From: SIG672 sp045535095
GTDB taxonomy: Bacteria; Bacillota; Clostridia; Oscillospirales; CAG-272
DNA length: 63,061 nucleotides
Reading direction: 5' to 3'
Assembly (NCBI GenBank): GCA_045535095.1
Contig: JAZSKY010000002.1
Span: 1-63,061, forward strand
In this document: piece by piece, positions 51,701 through 59,630 of the stretch
Layout of the letters: the number at the start of each line of letters is the position of its first letter
Numbering within the stretch: the stretch's first letter is position 1
Program-made: the position numbers and the translations under genes
Notes under the pieces: model-generated
The model's input: the letters and a program-made list of their open reading frames with translations, nothing else
Told to the model about the DNA's origin: nothing
Database searches by the model: none

Positions 51701-53568
51701 TGGATAATAATATGAAGAAAACGAAGGGAAGTATTTTTTCCAGACAGAAAAATACTATAATAGCTCTCGCTTTGGTATTTGCCGTACTGCTCGGAGCGTA
51801 TCTCTTCATAATCAGACCGCTGATGAAGGACGATTCGTCGTCCACCTCTGCGCCCGTATCGCTTATATGGCAGAGAGAGGTTCAGTCAAGTGCGGGAATT
51901 ATGATGTTTGAGCACGTACCCAGAGACTCTGTGTCGAAAATCGCAGTACACAATCCTGCGCTCTCGACGACAGGCTCGGAAAGCTACGTTGACTGGGCAA
52001 TATACAGAGCAGCCGAGTCAACGAAAATAGGCGGATACGAGATCGAAAAGGGTGCGCTTTACCTTGAGGGATACGAATACGCTCCTCTTGAGGATAACGA
52101 TACCGATTCGGTGATCGCGTCTATAATCAACGATGCAGGCTTCACTCTTGCCGTTTCGCGAGTAGTGGACCACGCAGGCGATCTTTCAAAGTACGGACTT
52201 GATTTTGAGAGTGACGATGATGCCACATACTGCGAGATAACCACACTTGACGGCAAGACCTATAAATTCTATATCGGAGACAAGATCCCCTCGGGAAATG
52301 CGTACTACGTGCGCCTTGCAGGCAAGGATATATGTCTCGATAAAAACAGCGAGCATTACGGCAAGGAAATAGAGAACGATTCGGTCTATATCTACGACTG
52401 CGCAGGCGTTCTTATATCTCCTACCGATGCGGTTTCGCCCATTCTCACCTATCCTCTCAACTCGTCGCTTATCGCTTATTTCGATAAATTCTCTATCACA
52501 GAATACAGTGAAAACGATGATGAAAAGGGAAACGTTAAGGTTGATTTCCGCTCGGCTATGACCAAGGACTATCTCACAAAGCCGATCTCGTCATTCGCGC
52601 AGGAGGCGATATACTACGCAAAGATTCCTGCAGGATACCATTCGTCCTCGGCGTTTGAGGGACTTTTTGAAAGCTTTGTTGACGGTCTGCGCGGAAGTCG
52701 TGTTGTAGAGCTTGCAACTCTTAACGAGAAGATAAACGAGGAGGACGGCTCTACCTATTACAGATTCGGCTTTACTGATGACGTGCTGAATAAATATTTC
52801 AGCGGAAACACCGCTTATATGCTCAACTTTATGTGGAACGGCATAAATAACGACGTGATCGTCAGCCGTCCCAACGAAGACGGACTTTGTTACGTTTATT
52901 CGCTCGTTTATAACACTATAAGCGAGGTTTCGATGGACACGCTTTCCTTCCTTGAGTGGAAGCAGTCTGTATATATCGACAAGGATTTCTTTAAGGTAAA
53001 TATCATAAACTGCTCTAAATTCGAGGTTTCGGGAAGCTATACCGAGCTTTCGGGCGGAGAATATATAAATAAAAACGTTGACGCGTCCTTTGATGTGAAG
53101 CTTAACGCAAACAAGGATAATATCGTTGTATCCTCTGAGAATTTTAAGGAAAACGGAACGATGAGCGAATCCCAGCGCACCGAAAATTTCCGTACCCTTT
53201 ATCAGATCCTTCTTTTCGCGGGACTTAGTGAAAAGGTAGATAGCGCAACCGTTCAGGAGGCTATGAAGACTCCTGCCTACGCCACTATAAAGATCACAAC
53301 GAGAGATCACACCAAAACGGTGACCGATCCGGACAGTGAGGATGGCGAGCAGATAGAGGTCACGGTTCTCGGTATGACGAGAATATACCGTTTCTACACG
53401 CTTACGTCGGGCAGAACGCTTATGACCTCGCAGAACGTATATCAGGACGGTACTACCGACGAAGAGGTCGGCGAGTATTATATGAAGTCCTCGATAGTCG
53501 AGATGCTTCTCGTTTCGGCTGATAAGATCGTAAACGACGTTGCTATAAGCAAGTACGACAGATATTAA
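51700..53568 (+). CDS. DUF4340 domain protein
   Basis: A 622-residue protein with a basic N-terminus, one membrane segment (about 21-43) and a long extracytoplasmic beta-rich part. The repeat units (for example SKYGLDFESDDDATYCEITTL-type, followed by YFKFYIGDKIPSG-type sequence near residues 165-200) are typical of DUF4340, a domain regularly encoded next to GldG genes. The function is unknown; it is probably a periplasm-side part of the transporter complex. Confidence 0.83.
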   Translation: MDNNMKKTKGSIFSRQKNTIIALALVFAVLLGAYLFIIRPLMKDDSSSTSAPVSLIWQREVQSSAGIMMFEHVPRDSVSKIAVHNPALSTTGSESYVDWAIYRAAESTKIGGYEIEKGALYLEGYEYAPLEDNDTDSVIASIINDAGFTLAVSRVVDHAGDLSKYGLDFESDDDATYCEITTLDGKTYKFYIGDKIPSGNAYYVRLAGKDICLDKNSEHYGKEIENDSVYIYDCAGVLISPTDAVSPILTYPLNSSLIAYFDKFSITEYSENDDEKGNVKVDFRSAMTKDYLTKPISSFAQEAIYYAKIPAGYHSSSAFEGLFESFVDGLRGSRVVELATLNEKINEEDGSTYYRFGFTDDVLNKYFSGNTAYMLNFMWNGINNDVIVSRPNEDGLCYVYSLVYNTISEVSMDTLSFLEWKQSVYIDKDFFKVNIINCSKFEVSGSYTELSGGEYINKNVDASFDVKLNANKDNIVVSSENFKENGTMSESQRTENFRTLYQILLFAGLSEKVDSATVQEAMKTPAYATIKITTRDHTKTVTDPDSEDGEQIEVTVLGMTRIYRFYTLTSGRTLMTSQNVYQDGTTDEEVGEYYMKSSIVEMLLVSADKIVNDVAISKYDRY

Positions 53569-53580
53569 AGGAGAAAAGCG

Positions 53581-54564
53581 ATGAAAACTAACAGATTTTT
53601 CTCTTTGATTCTGTGCGTGGCGATTCTTGTATCCTCCCTTTTTTGCTTTAGCTCGTGCGCTAAAACCGCGCTCGCGCTTTCAAGCGAGGACGGAAGCTTC
53701 AAGGTTTCGTACGGTATGCTCAGATATTTCACAATGAACTATATAAACGGATATAAGGACGTTTCTGCCGAGGACTTCGCATCAAGCGAGGAGCTTCAGA
53801 AAACGCTCACCGATAACGTTTATGCCTCGATAAGCGATCTTGCAACCTACAAGATTCTTGCCGATAAGTACGGCATATCGCTTACCCGCGAGGAAAAGAA
53901 AGAGGTCAAGAACACCTTAAAGGAGTATAAGGATTCTTACGAAAGCAAGGAAGCGTACAAAAAGGATCTTGAAGCGAATTTCATTACCGAAAAGCTTCTT
54001 GAGGAAATATATATGCTTCAGGCACTCTTTGACAAGCTTTACGATCACATGACAGACGAATATACCGGTATATTCAGATACGATAACGACGTTATTGATG
54101 CAGACATCGAGGCAGGAAACTTTTTCTCTGCCGAGTATATAGTTATATACTACACCGCGGACAACAAGGAGGAAAGACTCTCCGAGCTTCGCGAAATGCT
54201 CAAAGATGCTAAAGACGGCAAATCTATGAGCGATATGCGTGACGATAAATATTCCGAGTACGGAGAGCAGATAGTTTATAATAAGGAAGATATATTCACC
54301 TATACCGAGATGAACGAAGCCTATGAAAATGCGGTAGTTTCTCTTGAGGTCGGTGCATACAGCGACGTTATAAATATGGAAAACGCCGCGATGATAGTAC
54401 ACAGACTTCCGCTCAGCGCAGAATATATTGATAAAAACTACAACGACGTTATTGCAAAGTATCTCTCACGCGAGTTTTTCGAGTACATCGAGCAGTATTC
54501 GTCCTCTCTCACAAGCGAGTTTAAGAAAAAGTACAGCGATCTAAAGCTTTGGGAGATGGAGTAA
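53581..54564 (+). CDS. Lipoprotein resembling SurA/PrsA-type chaperones
   Basis: A 327-residue lipoprotein, lipobox CFSSC (Cys27). The helical N-terminal half with a KILADKYGISLTREEKKEVK segment resembles the SurA_N-type region of PrsA foldases, and the segment from about 180 to 285 has the strand-helix layout of a degenerate parvulin domain, but no complete active site is visible. It may help fold the exported proteins of the GldG system. An AAAGGAG site precedes the ATG. Last gene of the run; a strong terminator follows. Confidence 0.78.
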   Translation: MKTNRFFSLILCVAILVSSLFCFSSCAKTALALSSEDGSFKVSYGMLRYFTMNYINGYKDVSAEDFASSEELQKTLTDNVYASISDLATYKILADKYGISLTREEKKEVKNTLKEYKDSYESKEAYKKDLEANFITEKLLEEIYMLQALFDKLYDHMTDEYTGIFRYDNDVIDADIEAGNFFSAEYIVIYYTADNKEERLSELREMLKDAKDGKSMSDMRDDKYSEYGEQIVYNKEDIFTYTEMNEAYENAVVSLEVGAYSDVINMENAAMIVHRLPLSAEYIDKNYNDVIAKYLSREFFEYIEQYSSSLTSEFKKKYSDLKLWEME

Positions 54565-54572
54565 AACAATAT

Positions 54573-54606
54573 AAAGAGCACGGTTTTTCCGTGCTCTTTT
54601 ATTTTT
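54573..54606 (+). terminator. Terminator of the GldA/F/G run
   Basis: AAAGAGCACGG (54573-54583) pairs with CCGTGCTCTTTT (54589-54600) around TTTTT, followed by more T. Confidence 0.92.
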
Positions 54607-54609
54607 TGA

Positions 54610-54638
54610 GAATATTCGGACAAACCCTATAATATACT
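54610..54638 (+). promoter_or_regulatory. Sigma-E-like promoter of the spoIIIA operon
   Basis: GAATATT (54610-54616), 14 bases, AATATACT (54631-54638). The first element fits the sigma-E -35 region ending in ATATT; the second agrees with CATACAMT at six of eight places. In Bacillus spoIIIA is expressed in the mother cell by sigma-E, which this would match. Confidence 0.55.
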
Positions 54639-54674
54639 GTACCGTAAGGCAAGTCCGAAACGAGGTGAGATGGT

Positions 54675-55565
54675 GTGAACAGAGCGCTTGAAAATCTGCT
54701 TGACGCCTTGCCCGGCACAATAAGTGACTGCGTACGCGAAAGCACGCAGTATAAAAGCGGTATTCCGATAAATGAAATACGCCTGAGAGTTAATAAGCAC
54801 GTCTCACTTAACTGCGGAGAGCGGAATGTAATTCTTTCTCACCTTGTTAAAAAAGACGAGCTTGAAAACGCGCTGATGAGCCTTTGCAAGAGGTCGATAT
54901 ATTCTTATATGGATACTATCCGCGAGGGATATATCCCGTTTTCCGACTCGGTGAGAGTGGGTGTTTGCGGAAATGCGGTCTGCGAGGGCGGCAGGATAGT
55001 GAATGTATCGGGCATAACCTCTCTTTGCGCCCGTATTCCGTATTTTGTGAGAGGCGCGGCAAGCTCTGTGTATAAGGCTCTTCGCGAGAGAGGATTTTGC
55101 GAGAGTGTGGTGATATATTCGCCACCTGCCGCAGGTAAAACGACGCTTCTGCGCGACCTTGCGCTATCTCTTGCATCGGGTGACGCGTCAAGACGTCTTG
55201 CAGTTATAGATTCAAGATACGAAATAGCGGGAGACCACCTGCGTAGCGCCGAAAATATCGATATTTACGCGGGATATCCAAAAGCGAAGGGAATAGAGAT
55301 AGCAACGCGTACAATGTCACCGCAGTACGTTATTTGCGACGAGATAGGACTTTCAGAGGCAGAAACGATACTTGCGTGTCAGAGTCTTGGCGTTCCTATG
55401 ATAGTGGGCGCTCACGCGCGCAGTATTGACTCGCTGATTCGCTCAGGGCCGTTTTCAAGGCTTCACAGCGCAGGTCTTTTTGATCTGTACGTTGGAATCA
55501 GAGTCCTTGAAAACTCTGAAAGAGTGCTTGATATAGTTCGCAGAGAGGATATTTGCAAGGGGTAA
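54675..55565 (+). CDS. spoIIIAA: Stage III sporulation protein AA
   Basis: A 296-residue secretion-type ATPase of the mother-cell side of the SpoIIIA-SpoIIQ channel. Walker A is SPPAAGKTT (149-157), with A where many members have GCG, and later blocks are DSRYEIAG and CDEIGLSEAE (Walker B region). It should power the complex that keeps the engulfed forespore active. The start is GTG at 54675 behind GAGGTGA. First of eight genes in the standard order AA to AH. Confidence 0.95.
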   Translation: MNRALENLLDALPGTISDCVRESTQYKSGIPINEIRLRVNKHVSLNCGERNVILSHLVKKDELENALMSLCKRSIYSYMDTIREGYIPFSDSVRVGVCGNAVCEGGRIVNVSGITSLCARIPYFVRGAASSVYKALRERGFCESVVIYSPPAAGKTTLLRDLALSLASGDASRRLAVIDSRYEIAGDHLRSAENIDIYAGYPKAKGIEIATRTMSPQYVICDEIGLSEAETILACQSLGVPMIVGAHARSIDSLIRSGPFSRLHSAGLFDLYVGIRVLENSERVLDIVRREDICKG

Positions 55566-55566
55566 A

Positions 55567-56052
55567 ATGACACTTAAATATTTAGGAATGATATTGATAG
55601 TTGCATCTTCAACTCTTATCGGGAGCCGTCTTGCGCTTTCTGAAAAAAGACGAATAGAGCGAAGCGAGGCGCTTTGTGATCTCGTACGCTTCATTTACAG
55701 AGAAATAGAGTGCTTCAGAACGCCTCTTTACGATATTTATATGCGCTTTTCAAGTCCTGTGCTTGAGAAGATCGGATTTACGGCAGATGCTCGCGAGAGG
55801 TCGCTGAAGGACGCTCTTGAAAATATGAAGGACAGCCTGTCGTTTAGAGATCAGACTCGGGCGGATATTATGAATTTTGCCGAAGGACTCGGCAAAAGTG
55901 AATATCAGGATCAGGTGGCAAGGTGCAAATACGTCCTCTCCGTTATGGACGAGGATCTCAAAAAATCAAAGGAAGCGTACCCGAAAAACCGAAAGATGTA
56001 TATATCTCTCGGTCTGCTTTCGGGGCTTATGATAATAATACTTATGATATAA
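55567..56052 (+). CDS. spoIIIAB: Stage III sporulation protein AB
   Basis: A 161-residue protein with an N-terminal membrane segment, the ERRIERSEAL-type charged helix (here EKRRIERSEALCDL), a helical middle, and a C-terminal membrane segment ending MIIILMI. Size, position after spoIIIAA and the GF/PF-type fold match SpoIIIAB. The start is ATG 55567, two bases from the spoIIIAA stop. Confidence 0.93.
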   Translation: MTLKYLGMILIVASSTLIGSRLALSEKRRIERSEALCDLVRFIYREIECFRTPLYDIYMRFSSPVLEKIGFTADARERSLKDALENMKDSLSFRDQTRADIMNFAEGLGKSEYQDQVARCKYVLSVMDEDLKKSKEAYPKNRKMYISLGLLSGLMIIILMI

Positions 56053-56070
56053 CCGAAAAGGAGCTTCAAA

Positions 56071-56265
56071 ATGGACACCGCACTTATCTTAAAGGTTGTT
56101 GGAATAGGACTTCTCGTCAGCGTTTCCTGTCAGATACTTAATAAATCAGGACGGGACGAGCAGGCAATGCTCGTCACTCTGTCAGGCATAATAATCGTGC
56201 TTCTTATGGTGGTCGGTGAAATATCCGATCTTCTGACGAAGATACGCGAGCTTTTCGGGCTATGA
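56071..56265 (+). CDS. spoIIIAC: Stage III sporulation protein AC
   Basis: A 64-residue membrane protein with two hydrophobic segments and the family sequence GIGLLVSVSCQILNKSGRDEQA. It is a small membrane component of the SpoIIIA complex. It overlaps spoIIIAD by four bases (ATGA). Confidence 0.94.
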   Translation: MDTALILKVVGIGLLVSVSCQILNKSGRDEQAMLVTLSGIIIVLLMVVGEISDLLTKIRELFGL

Positions 56266-56648
56266 GCGTTTTTTCTGTCTGCGCAGGGACTGTCGGAGCG
56301 GTCGTGCTTCTGCTTATAATACGCGAGATGAGAAGCGGTATGGCGATGCCCGTATCGGTCTGTATTACTACCGCACTCTCGATATGCGCGGTAGCACTTA
56401 TCGAGCCGATAAGCGAGTTTGTCAGCGAGATGGCGGAGAGCGCAAGATACGGAGAATACGCCAAGGTTATGATGAAATCTCTCGGCATTTCGCTCGTCAG
56501 CTCAAGCAGTGCCGATATATGCAGAGACTGTGGCGAGAGCGCGGTAGGAGCAAAGGTAGAGCTTGTAGGGAAGTGCGCGATACTGCTCGTCTCCCTGCCA
56601 CTCGTGAGAGCGGTGCTGACTCTCGCAGAGGAAATAATGTATGCGTAA
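56262..56648 (+). CDS. spoIIIAD: Stage III sporulation protein AD
   Basis: A 128-residue membrane protein with about four hydrophobic segments and a SSADICRDCGESAVGAKVE stretch typical of SpoIIIAD. Coupled by overlap to spoIIIAC and, by eight bases, to spoIIIAE. Confidence 0.93.
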   Translation: MSVFSVCAGTVGAVVLLLIIREMRSGMAMPVSVCITTALSICAVALIEPISEFVSEMAESARYGEYAKVMMKSLGISLVSSSSADICRDCGESAVGAKVELVGKCAILLVSLPLVRAVLTLAEEIMYA

Positions 56649-57759
56649 GGCTAAAATTTTTGCGCTCACTCTGATTATTCTTCTTTTGTCTCATAGCGTC
56701 TGCTTTGCAAATGACGATACCCGAGAGGGTCTTGAAAGCGCGCTTGACACTCTCCCCGAGAGCGTTACGGAGGATCTGCCCGAGGGTATAGAGGAAGCAC
56801 TCTCGTCTCCCGAAAAGCTCTCCGAGCTCTTTAGTATCGACTACGTGTTTTCTTTGTCGGGTGGACTTTTTAAAAGCGCACTTTCGTCCGCGCTCAAGGC
56901 ATTTGCCTTCGTTGGAGCGTCTCTTGTAATTTCTGCGCTGTTTAGCGCACTTTCCGGCGCTTTTTCAAATACGGGAGCGCAGGTGTCATCTCTCGCATCA
57001 AGGCTTTGTATCAGCACGTGCGCCTATTTTACGGTGTGGTCGCACGTCAAGGAAACGCTTGCGTTTTCTCAAAATATAAGCGCGTTTATGAAGGCGCTTG
57101 CCGTCACCTTCGGCGCGGTATATACGAGCGCAGGAGAGATAGGAAGCACCGCCGCGCATAGCGCGTGGGCGTTTTCTCTCACCGCCGTCACAGAGGAGCT
57201 TTGCGGAGGACTTCTGTTGCCCGTAATGCAAATATCCTTCTCGTCAAGCCTTGTGTCAAGTATATCGGACGGGGTTGATATATCGAGGCTCGTCAGAATG
57301 ATACGAAACTTATTTACATCTCTGCTCGTCTTTTTTATGACGGTAATATCGGTAATTTTGGCATTTCAGACGGTGATCGCGCACACGTCCGATTCACTCG
57401 CTATGCGCGGAGTCCGATACGTGGTATCAAACTCTGTGCCGATAATAGGCGGACTTGTCAGCGATAGCGCAAGGACTCTCGCGACAGGCTTCTCGCTCAT
57501 AAAAAACTCGGTAGGATTTTTCGGAATTGCAGTAGTCTGCATAATCTCGCTTTATCCTCTTGTCGGACTCATTTCCACAAAGTACGCGCTTCAGCTTTCG
57601 GGCGCTCTCGCCTCGATACTCGGCGAGGATAAAAGCGCGGCGGTTCTCGATGAATCACTCAAAATGATAAGCTTTATGATGGCGGTAGTAATAATGCTTG
57701 ACGTTGCCTTTATCTTCTGCATTTCGGTCTTTGCGCTTCTTCCTGCCGCGAGTATATAA
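56641..57759 (+). CDS. spoIIIAE: Stage III sporulation protein AE
   Basis: A 372-residue polytopic membrane protein with a signal-like N-terminus, the charged PESVTEDLPEGIEEAL segment, and around eight membrane segments. It includes RYVVSNSVPIIGGLVSDS and the terminal bundle. It is the predicted core membrane component of the channel. Order and size fit SpoIIIAE. Confidence 0.94.
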   Translation: MRKAKIFALTLIILLLSHSVCFANDDTREGLESALDTLPESVTEDLPEGIEEALSSPEKLSELFSIDYVFSLSGGLFKSALSSALKAFAFVGASLVISALFSALSGAFSNTGAQVSSLASRLCISTCAYFTVWSHVKETLAFSQNISAFMKALAVTFGAVYTSAGEIGSTAAHSAWAFSLTAVTEELCGGLLLPVMQISFSSSLVSSISDGVDISRLVRMIRNLFTSLLVFFMTVISVILAFQTVIAHTSDSLAMRGVRYVVSNSVPIIGGLVSDSARTLATGFSLIKNSVGFFGIAVVCIISLYPLVGLISTKYALQLSGALASILGEDKSAAVLDESLKMISFMMAVVIMLDVAFIFCISVFALLPAASI

Positions 57760-57773
57760 GCAAAGGAGAAGAT

Positions 57774-58259
57774 ATGGATTCTGTAAAATCGTTCGTGCTT
57801 TGCGCTCTTCTTGCGGCAGCAATATCGGGCGTTGTGAAAATGCTGTCGTCGGGAATGAAGGGCTTTGAAAAATATACCGGTCTCGTTGCCTCGCTTGTAA
57901 TGATACTCGTTCTTGCAAAGCCGATGTGTAGCCTCGCGCGTGGCGTGATGGACGAGATCTCCTCGGTGGTGTCCGATTACGCGGAGAGCGAAAAGGATAG
58001 TCCGGAGGACGAAAAGAGCGAGAATATAGCGTCGGATCACGTACGGGCAGCGCTTGAAGAGACGGTAAAGGATATTCTGTGCAGGCATTTCAGTATAGAT
58101 GGATCAGATATCGGCGTCAGCGCGGTCTTTGCCGACGATATGAGCGTTGAGGGTGTCGTGATATATATAAGCGAAGAGTCGCTTTCAGACGAAATAGAAA
58201 GCTACGTAGAAAAAAGTCTGCTGATTCCGGCTGAAATAAAGAGGAAGGAGAAGCAATGA
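57774..58259 (+). CDS. spoIIIAF: Stage III sporulation protein AF
   Basis: A 161-residue protein with two N-terminal membrane segments (about 5-23 and 35-53), then an acidic linker and a ring-building-type alpha/beta domain (about 90-150). ATG 57774 after AAGGAG; the stop overlaps spoIIIAG by four bases. Confidence 0.92.
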   Translation: MDSVKSFVLCALLAAAISGVVKMLSSGMKGFEKYTGLVASLVMILVLAKPMCSLARGVMDEISSVVSDYAESEKDSPEDEKSENIASDHVRAALEETVKDILCRHFSIDGSDIGVSAVFADDMSVEGVVIYISEESLSDEIESYVEKSLLIPAEIKRKEKQ

Positions 58260-58744
58260 AAAAGGGAATGTTTGCAGGGGTAAAAGAGATAAAGGGTATT
58301 GTGTGGATGATAGCCGCTCTCGCGCTCGGTATAGTTCTTATTCTGTGGGGAGTGATCTTTCAAAATAATAGCACGAAGGAGAGCGAGACGCGAGAGGCGT
58401 TTTCATATTCGGACTATGAGAAAAATATCGAGTCGCGCGTTGCCGACATCGTGTCGCAGGTTGGCGGTGTTTACGACGTCAGCGTAATGGTCACGCTCGA
58501 CAGTACAAATAGCTATTCGTATGCCGAAAACGATAAGAGCGGCGGTAGCGAGTACGTTACTGTAAGAGATAAGGACGGAAACGAAAGCGGAGTTCTTATC
58601 GGTGAAAACACGCCCAAAATACGCGGAGTTGCGGTGGTTTGCGGCGGAGGTGAAAATCCAAATACGCGCCTCGAGATAATAAAGCTTGTGAGCGCTCTAT
58701 TAAGTATTCCGCAAAACAAGGTGTACGTTGGCGGACGAAACTGA
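58256..58744 (+). CDS. spoIIIAG: Stage III sporulation protein AG
   Basis: A 162-residue protein with one membrane segment (about 18-38) and a ring-building motif domain (about 55-160) containing VGGVYDVSVMVTLDS and the C-terminal GVAVVCGGGENPNTRLEI. In Bacillus SpoIIIAG forms the large ring in the intermembrane space. This one is rather short, with a reduced insertion between the two halves of the domain. Confidence 0.93.
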   Translation: MKKGMFAGVKEIKGIVWMIAALALGIVLILWGVIFQNNSTKESETREAFSYSDYEKNIESRVADIVSQVGGVYDVSVMVTLDSTNSYSYAENDKSGGSEYVTVRDKDGNESGVLIGENTPKIRGVAVVCGGGENPNTRLEIIKLVSALLSIPQNKVYVGGRN

Positions 58745-58821
58745 AAAAATGAAGTAAAACCGGAATACTTGAACGATATGCCGAATAAATAATAACAAAG
58801 CTTATTTTTAGGGAGGATACT

Positions 58822-59475
58822 ATGAAGATCATAAAGACCGATAGACCGAAAAAGCCGATAAAGGCCGAGATAAACGAGAACACCGAGCCCGAAATATTCG
58901 AAAATGAAGAATATAAGATCTGGGATAAGCTGAAGGAGGCTCTCACTAAAAACGTAAAGAGAAACGCCGCTATCTTCTGTACGCTCGTCCTTATTGCAGG
59001 CGCGGTATATCTTAATTGGATGCTTTTTTCGGGTACGTCCGACTACGATCCCGACAACTACGTTTCGGGTACTGTAAATCAGGACGGAAACAATCAGGTG
59101 AGTGCGGACGCCTCTACCGAAGAGGACGGATATTTCGCACTTGCGATAATTGATCGGGCAGAAGCGCGCGCAGAGGCTCTCGAGGTGCTTTCGTCAATAA
59201 CTACGAGCGAGGACGCAACAGAGGAGGCTCGTGAGAGCGCGTATTACGAAATGGCAAAAATAGCCGAGGAAATAGAGTGCGAGGCGAATATCGAAACTCT
59301 TATCAAGGCAAAAGGCTTTAACGAGTGCGTTGTGGTTATCGCATCGGGAAAGGCGAGCGTTATAGTTTCGGGCGAGAACCTTCTTGCATCCGAGGTCGCG
59401 CAGATAAAAGAAATAGTTTATACGCAGGCGAGCATATCTCCACAGAACGTAACGATCATTGAAAAGGCTCTCTGA
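58822..59475 (+). CDS. spoIIIAH: Stage III sporulation protein AH
   Basis: A 217-residue protein with a basic cytoplasmic N-terminus, a membrane segment (about 50-70), an acidic linker, and a YscJ/FliF-like ring-building domain (about 120-215). It should pair with forespore SpoIIQ across the septum. A GGGAGG site precedes ATG 58822. The 77-base gap to spoIIIAG is larger than others in the operon and holds only a weak AATAA/TTATT hairpin. Last gene; a terminator follows. Confidence 0.94.
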   Translation: MKIIKTDRPKKPIKAEINENTEPEIFENEEYKIWDKLKEALTKNVKRNAAIFCTLVLIAGAVYLNWMLFSGTSDYDPDNYVSGTVNQDGNNQVSADASTEEDGYFALAIIDRAEARAEALEVLSSITTSEDATEEARESAYYEMAKIAEEIECEANIETLIKAKGFNECVVVIASGKASVIVSGENLLASEVAQIKEIVYTQASISPQNVTIIEKAL

Positions 59476-59488
59476 TCACTTAAATTTG

Positions 59489-59517
59489 GGCAGGACACCG
59501 TCCTGCCTTGTTTTTTT
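59489..59517 (+). terminator. Terminator of the spoIIIA operon
   Basis: GGCAGGAC (59489-59496) pairs with GTCCTGCC (59500-59507), loop ACC, followed by TTGTTTTTTT. Confidence 0.93.
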
Positions 59518-59542
59518 GTCGTTTTTTGGAAAAAAAGTGATA

Positions 59543-59574
59543 AAATTTGTAAAAAAGACTTGAAATTTGTAAAA
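59543..59574. repeat. Direct repeat around the -35 box of the large surface protein gene
   Basis: AAATTTGTAAAA occurs at 59543-59554 and 59563-59574, start to start 20 bases, about two helical turns. The second copy overlaps the -35 box. It may be a pair of binding sites for a regulator. Confidence 0.6.
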
Positions 59575-59588
59575 CTTTGGGTTATAAT
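59560..59588 (+). promoter_or_regulatory. Sigma-A promoter of the large surface protein gene
   Basis: TTGAAA (59560-59565), 17 bases, TATAAT (59583-59588). Confidence 0.82.
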
Positions 59589-59630
59589 TATCATAAGTAT
59601 TTTTGTAAATACAAAAAAAAGGAGGAAAAT

